The notes under the pieces were generated by a model, which was given only the letters and a program-made list of their open reading frames with translations, was not told where the DNA came from and did not search any database. From Rhodoferax sp. U11-2br (lineage in GTDB: Bacteria > Pseudomonadota > Gammaproteobacteria > Burkholderiales > Burkholderiaceae_C): DNA of 64,000 bases. The position numbers and the translations under genes were made by a program. The DNA lies in NCBI RefSeq assembly GCF_018619435.1, contig NZ_JAHFZF010000004.1, positions 124,001 through 188,000 of the forward strand, written 5' to 3'. Each line of letters opens with the position of its first letter. Positions within the stretch are counted from its first letter, which is position 1. Below, piece by piece: positions 18,679-26,347 of this stretch.

Positions 18679-19643
18679 TGCAAGCTCTGACTTCCCTGAT
18701 CCTGGCGACCTTTGTCGCCTACATCGGCGCCTGGTATGTGGGTTTGGTCGAAGGCAACTTTGCCCTGCTGCTGTTTTTGGCCACGCTGGTCACCGGCATC
18801 TACTGGCTGGCCGAGCGTTTTTACTTTCTGCCACAGCGCCAACAAGCCGCCGCCGAGCTGGAGGCGCAAACCCTCAAGCGCAACGAAGAGTTGAGCAAAC
18901 TGGGCATCAGCCAGGTCGATGGCAATGTGACCGAGGCCAAAACCAAGTTGCTGGCCCAACCGTGGTGGCTGGATTGGACCGCGGGGCTGTTCCCTGTGAT
19001 CATTGCGGTGTTTGTGCTGCGCTCGTTCCTGTTTGAGCCGTTCAAGATCCCTTCGGGCTCAATGATCCCGACCCTGCTGGTGGGGGATCTGATCCTGGTC
19101 AACAAGTTCGAATACGGCCTGCGCCTGCCGGTGCTCAACACCAAAATCACCGAGGGCACTGCCCCCAAGCGCGGTGATGTGATGGTGTTTCGTTACCCGC
19201 CCAAACCCAGCCTGGACTACATCAAGCGTGTGGTGGGTGTGCCAGGTGATGAAGTGGCTTACCTGAACAAACGCCTCACCATCAATGGCAAAGTTCTTGA
19301 GACCAACGCGGTGCCCGAGTTTTTTGACGAAGACAGCATGCGTTACTTCAAGCAGTTTGAGGAAAACCTGGGCAGCGTCAAACACCGTGTGCTCAACGAC
19401 GACAGTCGCCCGGCTTTTGTGCCCGGCGCCGATGAGTTCCAGTTCAAGCAGAACTGCCAATACAGCGTCGAAGGTGTGGTGTGCAAGGTGCCTGAGGGCC
19501 ACTACTTCATGATGGGTGACAACCGCGACAACTCGCTGGATTCGCGTTATTGGGGGTTCGTTCCTGACAAGAACATCGTTGGCAAGGCATTTTTTGTCTG
19601 GATGAACTTTGGTAACCTCAAACGTATTGGTTCCTTCAATTGA
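18678..19643 (+). CDS. lepB: Signal peptidase I
   Basis: Cleaves signal peptides of exported proteins at the outer face of the inner membrane. 321 residues: two N-terminal membrane segments, a basic cytoplasmic loop, and a third hydrophobic segment near residues 103-120 ahead of the catalytic region. Catalytic dyad Ser128 (PSGSMIPTL) and Lys183 (IKRVVGVPGD); the C-terminal GDNRDNSLDSRYWG box is present. Start is ATG 18678, sharing one base with the lepA stop; GTG 18675 is also in frame. Confidence 0.95.
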   Translation: MQALTSLILATFVAYIGAWYVGLVEGNFALLLFLATLVTGIYWLAERFYFLPQRQQAAAELEAQTLKRNEELSKLGISQVDGNVTEAKTKLLAQPWWLDWTAGLFPVIIAVFVLRSFLFEPFKIPSGSMIPTLLVGDLILVNKFEYGLRLPVLNTKITEGTAPKRGDVMVFRYPPKPSLDYIKRVVGVPGDEVAYLNKRLTINGKVLETNAVPEFFDEDSMRYFKQFEENLGSVKHRVLNDDSRPAFVPGADEFQFKQNCQYSVEGVVCKVPEGHYFMMGDNRDNSLDSRYWGFVPDKNIVGKAFFVWMNFGNLKRIGSFN

Positions 19644-19656
19644 TCAGGAGACATCC

Positions 19657-20010
19657 ATGACGCGCTTCGTCACATCAGGTCAACGGGGTTTCTCGTTCAT
19701 CGGCTTTCTGTTTGTGGCTGCGGTGCTGGCTGTGACCGGTGTGGTGGTGGCGCAGATCATTCCGACGGCGATTGAATACCAGGCGGTGCTCAAGGCTGCA
19801 CAAAAGGCTTCTGAAGGCAACACGGTAGTCGAAGTGCGCAGCATTTTTGACAAGGCCGCAGCCATTGACAACATCAGTTCGGTCAGCGGCAAGGACATCG
19901 ATGTCACCAAGGAAAACGACAAGGTGGTGGTGAGTTTTGCCTACCAGCGTGAAATCCACCTGGCTGGCCCGGCCTATCTGACGATGAAGTATGCGGGTCG
20001 ATCCAAGTAG
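19657..20010 (+). CDS. DUF4845 membrane protein
   Basis: A 117-residue protein with one N-terminal membrane anchor (about residues 13-35, FSFIGFLFVAAVLAVTGVVV) preceded by QRG, then a small periplasmic domain (IPTAIEYQAVLKAAQKA). This layout and position between lepB and rnc match the DUF4845 family of beta- and gamma-proteobacteria; function is unknown. The opening resembles a type IV pilin-like leader (RGFSFIG), but no G-F-x4-E cleavage motif is present. Ribosome site AGGAGA lies before ATG 19657. Confidence 0.8.
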   Translation: MTRFVTSGQRGFSFIGFLFVAAVLAVTGVVVAQIIPTAIEYQAVLKAAQKASEGNTVVEVRSIFDKAAAIDNISSVSGKDIDVTKENDKVVVSFAYQREIHLAGPAYLTMKYAGRSK

Positions 20011-20031
20011 TCCAGGCAACGGGGATCGGGT

Positions 20032-20721
20032 TTGAGCGCCGCCGATCTGGCAGCGTTGCAACAGCGCCTGCAGTACAGCTTCTCTGACCTCAGCCTGCTC
20101 AAACTGGCCACGACACACCGCAGTTATTCTGCAGACCACAACGAGCGCCTGGAGTTCCTGGGGGACTCTGTGCTGGGGATGTGTGTGGCGGACCTCTTGT
20201 ACCAGCGCCTGAGTGCGCTGCCTGAGGGCGATTTGTCACGCGTACGGGCTGGTCTGGTGCGCCAGGAAGCCCTGCACCCGCTGGCGGTGAAGCTGGGTTT
20301 GCCCGAGATGCTGTTGCTGGGTGAGGGCGAATTGCGCTCCGGCGGGCAAAAGCGCCCATCCATTCTGGCGGATGCGCTGGAGGCGGTGATTGGTGCGGTG
20401 TATCTGGATGGTGGTTTTGCAGCAGCACAAGCCTTGGTCAAGCGGCTTTATGCATCGCATGAGATCAGCCCGGCCATGGCCGCTATGGGCAAAGACCCCA
20501 AAACCGAGTTGCAGGAATGGCTGCAGGCCCGGCGTATGAAAGTGCCCAGTTACAAGGTGCTGAGCACCCTGGGTGCGGCCCACAAGCAGACCTTTGAGGT
20601 CGAATGCGAAATTGCCGAAATGCATCTGAGCGCGCGGGGTTCTGGCGGTACCCGTCGCGCGGGTGAACAAGCCGCCGCCACCGCCATGTTGCACACACTC
20701 AAAACCAAAGGCGCCCAATGA
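20032..20721 (+). CDS. rnc: Ribonuclease III
   Basis: Double-strand-specific RNase that processes rRNA precursors and structured mRNAs. 229 residues: the catalytic signature [12 protein letters not shown] at residues 38-49 (metal ligands Glu41 and Asp45), the second acidic cluster DALEAVIGA near residue 117, and a C-terminal dsRNA-binding domain (about 155-225). The TTG at 20032 is the only start that fits family length. The stop overlaps the era start (ATGA); rnc-era-recO-pdxJ-acpS is the standard order. Confidence 0.95.
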   Translation: MSAADLAALQQRLQYSFSDLSLLKLATTHRSYSADHNERLEFLGDSVLGMCVADLLYQRLSALPEGDLSRVRAGLVRQEALHPLAVKLGLPEMLLLGEGELRSGGQKRPSILADALEAVIGAVYLDGGFAAAQALVKRLYASHEISPAMAAMGKDPKTELQEWLQARRMKVPSYKVLSTLGAAHKQTFEVECEIAEMHLSARGSGGTRRAGEQAAATAMLHTLKTKGAQ

Positions 20722-21749
20722 GCACTACAAAAAACAAAGCTACTGAGCCAGACGACACGGGGGCTACAACCCCAAATGATGTGGAAGCGATGCTGGCTGG
20801 CCTGCACCGCGACATGCGCCCGGCCGGACCGCAACTAGCGCCGGTTGAGGGCCAGCGCTGTGGCCTGATCGCCATCGTGGGCAAGCCCAATGTGGGCAAG
20901 TCGACCCTGCTCAACGCGCTGGTGGGGCAAAAGATCAGCATCACCTCGCGCAAGGCACAAACCACGCGCCACCGCATCACCGGCATGCACACCGTGGGGC
21001 CAACGCAGTATGTGTTTGTCGACACCCCCGGTTTTCAGACCATCCATGGCAATGCGCTCAACAAGTCACTTAACAAAACGGTGGTGGGTGCGGTGGCCGA
21101 TGTGGACCTGATCCTGTTTGTGGTGGAGGCGGGTAGCTTCACCCCGGCCGATGCGCGGGTGCTGGCGCTGCTGGGCAAGAACATCCCAACCTTGCTGATC
21201 GCCAACAAACTTGACAACGTGCACCGCCGTGGCGACATCGCGCCCTGGCTGCAGGAGATGCAGGCCAAACACGCCTTCACCGAGTTTGTGCCGATGTCGG
21301 CCAAGAACAGCAAGGATATCGAGCGCCTGCTCGACATCTGCGCCAAGTATCTGCCCGAACAAGCCTGGTGGTACGCCGCTGACGAGCTGACGGACCGCAG
21401 CGAACGCTTCATGGCCAGCGAGATGGTGCGCGAAAAGCTGTTCCGCCTGACCGGTGACGAGTTGCCCTACACCTCCACCGTGGTGATCGACAAGTTTGAC
21501 GAAGAGCCACCGGCCAAGAAAGGCCAGAAACGTCTGCTGCGCATCGCCGCGACCATTGTGGTGGAGCGTGATGGCCACAAGGCGATGGTGATTGGTGACA
21601 AGGGGGAGCGCATCAAACGCATTGGCATGGAAACCCGGGTCGAACTCGAGAAACTGCTGGATTGCAAGGTGTTCATCGAGATGTGGGTCAAGGTGCGCTC
21701 TGGCTGGGCCGACGACGAGGCGCGGGTGCGCTCGTTCGGTTACGAATAG
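20718..21749 (+). CDS. era: GTPase Era
   Basis: Essential GTPase that binds 16S rRNA during 30S assembly. G1 is GKPNVGKST (residues 55-63), G3 is DTPGFQT and G4 is NKLD, with a C-terminal KH domain whose [12 protein letters not shown] motif binds RNA. The 343-residue protein has about 45 extra N-terminal residues compared with E. coli Era. Part of that extension (20735-20770) weakly resembles the interspersed repeat, with compensated CCC/GGG arms. Coupled to rnc. Confidence 0.95.
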   Translation: MSTTKNKATEPDDTGATTPNDVEAMLAGLHRDMRPAGPQLAPVEGQRCGLIAIVGKPNVGKSTLLNALVGQKISITSRKAQTTRHRITGMHTVGPTQYVFVDTPGFQTIHGNALNKSLNKTVVGAVADVDLILFVVEAGSFTPADARVLALLGKNIPTLLIANKLDNVHRRGDIAPWLQEMQAKHAFTEFVPMSAKNSKDIERLLDICAKYLPEQAWWYAADELTDRSERFMASEMVREKLFRLTGDELPYTSTVVIDKFDEEPPAKKGQKRLLRIAATIVVERDGHKAMVIGDKGERIKRIGMETRVELEKLLDCKVFIEMWVKVRSGWADDEARVRSFGYE

Positions 21750-21782
21750 GCCTGGGGCAGCGTTGTTGACGGGTGCCAAAAG

Positions 21783-21810
21783 TAACAAGGCGGCTTGCGC
21801 CGCCTTGTTA
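21783..21810. terminator. Bidirectional terminator between era and small minus gene
   Basis: TAACAAGGCGGC (21783-21794) pairs perfectly with GCCGCCTTGTTA (21799-21810) across a TTGC loop. ACTTTTGG follows on the minus side. It serves convergent era and the 35-codon gene. Confidence 0.85.
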
Positions 21811-21831
21811 ACCCATTTGCTGTTGACCGGG

Positions 21832-21939
21832 TCATCCGACCAGACCGTTGATGGCGTAAGGCATCAGCGGGACCAGGCTGATGGCCGCAACGGCCCACAA
21901 AACAGCACGATCCAGATTCCGCAGCGTGGCTTCATTCAT
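21832..21939 (-). CDS. 35-residue single-span membrane protein (unknown)
   Basis: A 35-codon frame whose product opens MNEATLRNLDRAV. It has a short polar N-terminus, one hydrophobic segment (about residues 13-33, with an internal PLMPY), and a stop directly after VG. The case for a real gene is contextual: an AGGAGA ribosome site ends 6-7 bases before ATG, an FNR/Anr-like box lies 60-73 bp upstream, and a strong terminator lies 22 bp after the stop. Size and topology resemble small subunits of terminal oxidases (CydX, CcoQ/CcoM) or other micro membrane proteins, but no family can be named from sequence. Confidence 0.7.
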   Translation of the reverse strand: MNEATLRNLDRAVLWAVAAISLVPLMPYAINGLVG

Positions 21940-21998
21940 GATGTACTCTCCTGGTTAAAAGTTGAACTACCCGGTCATAAATTTACCGCATGTTTAAT

Positions 21999-22012
21999 TT
22001 GATAATGATCAG
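21999..22012. promoter_or_regulatory. FNR/Anr-like box
   Basis: TTGAT-AATG-ATCAG matches the FNR consensus TTGAT-N4-ATCAA at 9 of 10 positions. It lies upstream of the 35-codon minus-strand gene and about 40 bp before recO on plus. A TATGAC/TAAATT-like -10 lies 22-35 bp on the minus side. Confidence 0.55.
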
Positions 22013-22052
22013 GATGCATTTTTACCCATGATTCTTTTGGGGTTTTTTCCCG

Positions 22053-22802
22053 GTGGCCAGCAAACGCATCTCTGACGAACCCGCCTTTGTGCTGCACCGG
22101 TATGACTGGAGCGAAACCAGCCTGATCCTGGAGGTGTTCACGCGCCACCATGGGCGTCTGGCGTTGGTGGCCAAAGGGGTGAAACGGCCGAGTTCGAGCT
22201 TTCGCCCGATCCTGCTGCCCTTGCAGCCACTGCACCTGGCCTTTGGCGGAGATGCCGAGATCAAGACCCTCAAAGCCGCCGAGTGGCAGGGCGGCCACGT
22301 CATGCCCACCGGTGACGCCCTGATGTCGGGTTATTACCTCAATGAGCTGCTGCTGAACCTGTTGGCGCGTGAGGACCCGCACCCGGTCTTGTTTGACCTG
22401 TATGCCAACGTGGTGGCGGTGATTGCCAGCGAACACGGCGAGGTGCTGGAGTCGGCCCTTCGTGCGTTTGAGCTACTGCTGCTGCGCGAGGTGGGTTTGT
22501 TGCCGCTGCTCGATGCCCAAACCATGACATTGCTGGCGCTGCACCCCGAGGAGTCCTACAGCCTGGTGCCCGAAGGTGGCCTGCGTCAGGCCGGAGAGGG
22601 TGACCGTGCCAGTTTGACCGGTGCCCAGTGGGCCACGCTGCAACAGGTGTTGGGTGCACGCGTGGCCTTCACCACCGTGCTGCGCGCCTGTGCCGAGGTG
22701 GCCTCAGCGCTCAAGCCGCAGCTGCGCAACCTGCTCAATTACCATTGTGGGGTGAGTGCCCTGCGCACCCGCCAAGTGATGATCGATTTGCAAAACCTAT
22801 GA
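22053..22802 (+). CDS. recO: DNA repair protein RecO
   Basis: Mediates RecA loading in gap repair. The 249-residue protein has the N-terminal OB-fold opening ([20 protein letters not shown]) with the conserved HGR...VAKGVKR segment, and a helical C-terminal part. Start is GTG 22053; ATG 22028 is out of frame. Follows era after about 300 bp that hold the small minus-strand gene; pdxJ overlaps its stop as ATGA. Confidence 0.9.
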   Translation: MASKRISDEPAFVLHRYDWSETSLILEVFTRHHGRLALVAKGVKRPSSSFRPILLPLQPLHLAFGGDAEIKTLKAAEWQGGHVMPTGDALMSGYYLNELLLNLLAREDPHPVLFDLYANVVAVIASEHGEVLESALRAFELLLLREVGLLPLLDAQTMTLLALHPEESYSLVPEGGLRQAGEGDRASLTGAQWATLQQVLGARVAFTTVLRACAEVASALKPQLRNLLNYHCGVSALRTRQVMIDLQNL

Positions 22803-23575
22803 AAACCACCGCACTGTCCGTCAACCTCAACAAAGTCGCCACCGTGCGCAACACCCGTCACCTGGGCATTCCCAGCCTGACCCGTGCTGCCACCCTGTGT
22901 TTACAAGCCGGTGCCCATGGCATCACCGTGCACCCGCGCCCGGACGAGCGCCACATCCGCGGCACCGACGTGACCGAGCTGGGCACCTTGTTGCAAGCCT
23001 GGCCCGACCGTGAATACAACATCGAAGGCAACCCGCTGCACAACCTGATGGACGTGGTGGGGAATCTGGTCGCCCTCAAGCTGCCGGTGCACCAAGTGAC
23101 CTTTGTGCCCGACGGCGAGGGCCAGTTCACCAGCGACCACGGCTGGACGTTTCCGCAAGACGCCGAGCGCCTCAAGCCGCTGATCGACCAGGCCCATGCC
23201 TGGGGTGTGCGCGTGAGCCTGTTCATGGACGCTGAGCCTGCGGCCATGGCCGCCGCCAAGGCGGTGGGGGCGGATCGGGTGGAGCTCTACACCGAGCCCT
23301 ATGCCGCCGCCTGGGGCACCGCGCAACAAGCCACCCAGCTGGCGCGGTTTGCCCGGGCCGCGCAGGCCGCGCTGGACGCTGGCCTGGGTGTCAACGCCGG
23401 CCATGACCTCAGCCGCGACAACCTCACCCCCTTTTTGAGCCAGGTGCCAGGCATCAGCGAGGTGTCGATTGGCCATGCACTGATTGCCGATGCGCTGGAG
23501 CTGGGGTACGAGGTCACCATCAAGGACTACCTGCGCTGCATTGCCCAGGCCCAGCCGTCTCACAGCCCGGCCTGA
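22799..23575 (+). CDS. pdxJ: Pyridoxine 5'-phosphate synthase
   Basis: Condenses 1-deoxyxylulose 5-phosphate with aminoacetone phosphate to make vitamin B6. 258 residues with the PdxJ features [15 protein letters not shown] at the N-terminus, [12 protein letters not shown] near residue 41, the EGNP segment near residue 74, and GHDLSRDN near residue 198. Coupled to recO by a 4-bp overlap and followed 30 bp later by acpS, as in E. coli. Confidence 0.96.
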   Translation: MKTTALSVNLNKVATVRNTRHLGIPSLTRAATLCLQAGAHGITVHPRPDERHIRGTDVTELGTLLQAWPDREYNIEGNPLHNLMDVVGNLVALKLPVHQVTFVPDGEGQFTSDHGWTFPQDAERLKPLIDQAHAWGVRVSLFMDAEPAAMAAAKAVGADRVELYTEPYAAAWGTAQQATQLARFARAAQAALDAGLGVNAGHDLSRDNLTPFLSQVPGISEVSIGHALIADALELGYEVTIKDYLRCIAQAQPSHSPA

Positions 23576-23605
23576 ACGGCACCTTGACAGGTTTCCAGAC
23601 GTTCC

Positions 23606-24001
23606 ATGATCTACGGCATTGGTACCGACATCTGCGACGTGCGGCGCATCCAGGCCAGTCTGGCGCGCCATGGCGAGCGTTTTGCCAAGCGGGTGCTCTC
23701 AGAGGCTGAATATGCCACCTGGCAGGCGCGTAGCCAGCGCTGGCCCGAGCGCGGTGTGCGTTACCTGGCCACCCGCTTCAGCGCCAAGGAATCGTTCTCC
23801 AAGGCCATTGGCTTGGGCATGGTGATGCCGATGACCTGGCGCCACTGTGAAATAGCCAATCTGCCCAGCGGCCAGCCGATGGTTGTGTTGCACGGTGCCC
23901 TGAAAGACTGGTTTGACAGCCGGGGTTTAAGTGCGCACATTACGGTGACCGACGAGACCGATTACGCCGCCAGCTTCTGCGTTGTGGAAGTGAATGGTTA
24001 A
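23606..24001 (+). CDS. acpS: Holo-ACP synthase
   Basis: Transfers 4'-phosphopantetheine from CoA to Ser37 of AcpP. The 131-residue protein has GIGTDICDV (metal ligand Asp in GTD, residue 7) and [13 protein letters not shown] near residue 60 with the catalytic Glu/Lys. Last gene of the rnc-era-recO-pdxJ-acpS block. An inverted copy of the interspersed repeat begins at its stop codon. Confidence 0.95.
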   Translation: MIYGIGTDICDVRRIQASLARHGERFAKRVLSEAEYATWQARSQRWPERGVRYLATRFSAKESFSKAIGLGMVMPMTWRHCEIANLPSGQPMVVLHGALKDWFDSRGLSAHITVTDETDYAASFCVVEVNG

Positions 24002-24046
24002 ATTGGCATCCAGCCCTTATTCAAAAAGGGCTTATAGCTATCAAAA
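24001..24046 (-). repeat. Interspersed palindromic repeat, copy 4 (inverted)
   Basis: On plus it reads AATTGGCATCC, AGCCCTTATTCAAAAAGGGC, TTATAGCTATC, the reverse complement of the usual pattern. It fills the acpS-nagZ gap. Confidence 0.8.
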
Positions 24047-24060
24047 ATGAGGAATATCCC

Positions 24061-25143
24061 ATGAACTTTCATGCCCCCTTGATCATCGACATCGCTGGGA
24101 CCGAACTCTCCAAAGTCGACAAAAAACGCCTGAAACACCCGCTGGTGGGGGGCCTGATTCTGTTCGCCCGCAACTGGGAAAGCCGTGCCCAGCTCACCGA
24201 GTTGTGCCGCAGCATCAAAAAGGTCCGCAAAGACCTGCTGATCTGTGTGGACCACGAAGGTGGCCGGGTGCAGCGGTTCAAAACCGACGGTTTCACCCAT
24301 CTGCCGCCGATGTCGGCGCTGGGGGCCTTGTGGCGCCACCCCAGCAAGGCGCAAGAGGGCGCTTCGGCCATGTACGCCACCGCTGCCGCCACCGCCTGTG
24401 GGTATGTGCTGGGCGCCGAGTTGCGCGCCTGTGGTGTGGACCTGAGCTTCACCCCGGTGCTGGACCTCGATCACGGCGCCAGCGGTGTCATTGGTGACCG
24501 CGCCTTCGATGCCGATGCGCGGGTGGTCAGCCTGCTGGCCAAGAGCCTGATGTATGGCCTGCTGCAAGCGGGCATGGCCAACTGCGGCAAACACTTTCCT
24601 GGCCATGGGTATGTGCAGGCCGACTCCCACACCGACATCCCGATTGACACCCGCAGCCTGCAAGCCATTTTGAAAGACGATGCCGCGCCCTACCAGTGGC
24701 TGGGCAACAGCCTGGCCAGTGTCATGCCCGCGCATGTGGTCTACCCCAAGGTGGACAAACGTGCTGCCGGGTTCTCCAGCAAATGGCTCAACGACATCCT
24801 GCGTGGTCAGCTGGGTTTCACCGGTGTGATCTTCAGCGACGATTTGTCCATGGCAGGCGCCCGGGTGATTGACGGCCAGCCCGTCAGCACCACCCAGGCC
24901 GCGCTGGCCGCCCTGAACGCGGGCTGTGACCAGGTGCTGCTGTGCAACCAGTCGCTGGGCGACGGTGCCGAGATCGATGCCCTGGTTGAGGGCCTGACCA
25001 AGGCCCACTACCGCGGTTTATGGCAGCCGCTGGACGCCAGCGAAGAGCGCCGCTTGGCGCTGTTGCCGCGTGGTCCGGCCACCGCGTGGGACGACCTGAT
25101 GGTGCAGCCAGCCTACATGCACGCGCTGGATCTGTTGCCCTGA
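24061..25143 (+). CDS. nagZ: beta-N-acetylhexosaminidase NagZ
   Basis: Cytoplasmic GH3 glycosidase that removes N-acetylglucosamine from anhydro-muropeptides in cell-wall recycling. 360 residues: VDHEGGRVQRF near residue 61; the catalytic His loop GKHFPGHGYVQADSHTDIP (about 177-195); and the nucleophile Asp in FSDDLSMAGA (about residue 260). In organisms with AmpC its product can trigger beta-lactamase induction; no amp gene is in the window. Convergent with the small gene that ends at 25147. Confidence 0.95.
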   Translation: MNFHAPLIIDIAGTELSKVDKKRLKHPLVGGLILFARNWESRAQLTELCRSIKKVRKDLLICVDHEGGRVQRFKTDGFTHLPPMSALGALWRHPSKAQEGASAMYATAAATACGYVLGAELRACGVDLSFTPVLDLDHGASGVIGDRAFDADARVVSLLAKSLMYGLLQAGMANCGKHFPGHGYVQADSHTDIPIDTRSLQAILKDDAAPYQWLGNSLASVMPAHVVYPKVDKRAAGFSSKWLNDILRGQLGFTGVIFSDDLSMAGARVIDGQPVSTTQAALAALNAGCDQVLLCNQSLGDGAEIDALVEGLTKAHYRGLWQPLDASEERRLALLPRGPATAWDDLMVQPAYMHALDLLP

Positions 25144-25146
25144 GAT

Positions 25147-25374
25147 TCAGGGCGAACGGTGCAGCCGTGGCGCCGACAACAAGGCGATCATGTCGGTGGT
25201 GGCGGCATCCACATTCGGGTGGGCTTTGAGCAGCCCACCGCTGGCCAGCAGCTTGCGCAAGTCCTGCAGGTCTTTCACGGTGGGGGCGACCTTGATCTGG
25301 GCAATCGCCGCGGTGCTGTTGCCGCCCTTGATCAGAGCCAGAACCTTGGGTGCCCAGATGCTTTGACGTGACAT
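25147..25374 (-). CDS. Small conserved protein, unknown
   Basis: A 75-residue soluble protein opening MSRQSIWAPKVLALIKGGNS. It is rich in Ala and Leu, mostly helical by eye, with no membrane segment, cysteine or known motif. ATG 25374 is preceded by AGAAAGA; longer in-frame starts (to 25530) run through a half repeat and are unlikely. It converges on nagZ with 3 bp between stops and stands alone on its strand. Real-gene status rests on codon texture, the ribosome site and neat packing against nagZ. Confidence 0.55.
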   Translation of the reverse strand: MSRQSIWAPKVLALIKGGNSTAAIAQIKVAPTVKDLQDLRKLLASGGLLKAHPNVDAATTDMIALLSAPRLHRSP

Positions 25375-25410
25375 GCAGAATCTTTCTGTTGTTTTGAAAA
25401 AATAAGCGTG

Positions 25411-25434
25411 ATTTTGGCATCCAGCCCTTATTCT
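25411..25434 (-). repeat. Half copy of interspersed repeat, copy 5
   Basis: ATTTTGGCATCCAGCCCTTA, then TTC: identical in layout to the left half of the 24001-24046 copy, after which similarity stops. Confidence 0.6.
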
Positions 25435-25542
25435 GATTGGGTCAGTCACTACACTTAAAGAAGCATCTGACACGCCAGAGCGGTGCCACGCTGGCACCTG
25501 TGTTGGACAATCACGGCTCCCCATTTTCACTCACCCGCGTTC

Positions 25543-25905
25543 ATGACCTCCAAACCTTCCAGCGGTGGCCTGGTGTACAGCACCGACAGTGGCCGCATGT
25601 GCCCGGCCTGCCGTCACCCGGTGGCCTCTTGTGTGTGTACCAGCGCCAAAGCCCGGCCAGCGGGCGACGGCATTGTGCGTGTCTCGCGTGAGACCAAAGG
25701 CCGCGCCGGCAAAGGCGTCACCCTGGTCAAAGGGTTGGCGCTGGACGATGCGGCGCTGGTGACTTTGGGCAAACAGCTCAAAGCCGCCTGTGGCTCGGGT
25801 GGCACCGTCAAAGACGGTGTGATCGAGGTGCAGGGAGACCACTGTGAACGTGTGATGGCGCTGCTGCAGGCGCAGGGCCACAAGGTCAAACGCGCGGGCG
25901 GCTGA
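25543..25905 (+). CDS. yciH: SUI1/eIF1-family translation factor YciH
   Basis: A 120-residue protein of the bacterial eIF1-like SUI1 family. The N-terminus has a zinc-finger-like CPAC...CVC arrangement (about residues 19-32). The SUI1 fold follows (about 45-118), with RVSRETKGRAGKGVT and the conserved LKAACGSGGTVKDGVIEVQG core. E. coli YciH influences start-site selection in vitro; its cellular role is unclear. ATG 25543 is chosen because upstream residues are unlike the family. The DUF3820 gene follows after 19 bp. Confidence 0.88.
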   Translation: MTSKPSSGGLVYSTDSGRMCPACRHPVASCVCTSAKARPAGDGIVRVSRETKGRAGKGVTLVKGLALDDAALVTLGKQLKAACGSGGTVKDGVIEVQGDHCERVMALLQAQGHKVKRAGG

Positions 25906-25924
25906 ACCAACCAACATCCACCCG

Positions 25925-26131
25925 ATGAACCCCGAAGACCTGCAACTGCTGGTGACCCGCACCATGCCCTTTGGCAAACACAAGGGCCGCCTGATCGCCG
26001 ACCTGCCGGGTGACTACCTGCGCTGGTTTGTCAACCAGGGCACGCCCAAGGGCGAGATTGGCCGCCTGCTGACCCTCATGCATGAGATCGACCACAACGG
26101 TTTGTCTGATCTGCTCAAGCCACTGCGTTAG
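25925..26131 (+). CDS. DUF3820 family protein
   Basis: A 68-residue protein with the DUF3820 signature: MPFGKHKGRLIADLPGDYLRWF near the N-terminus, then a helical tail (GRLLTLMHEIDHNGL). This module also occurs in exonuclease-like proteins and as stand-alone small proteins; function is not established. Probably cotranscribed with yciH. Confidence 0.75.
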   Translation: MNPEDLQLLVTRTMPFGKHKGRLIADLPGDYLRWFVNQGTPKGEIGRLLTLMHEIDHNGLSDLLKPLR

Positions 26132-26347
26132 GTTTGGTGCGCTGGTTGGGTCGGTGAGAGCGCCGAAGTTGCTTGAACAGGGGACTCGCACTCTGCTACC
26201 CTTGGTCTGTGCCGTGGTCCAAGGCTTGGGGCCACTGCGGGCACGGCAAGAGAGCGCAAAAATGATCACAGGTTCAGCGTTGGTTTGGCAGTTTGGTGGT
26301 GATGGGTTCATCACGCCAGTTGCGCCCGTTTCTGAGCGGGATGAGCT

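Noticed and set aside
24001-24046. Considered whether the interspersed repeats are attC sites
   Set aside because: They lack RYYYAAC/GTTRRRY ends and lie singly among core genes, unlike the 39.9-42.1 kb sites.
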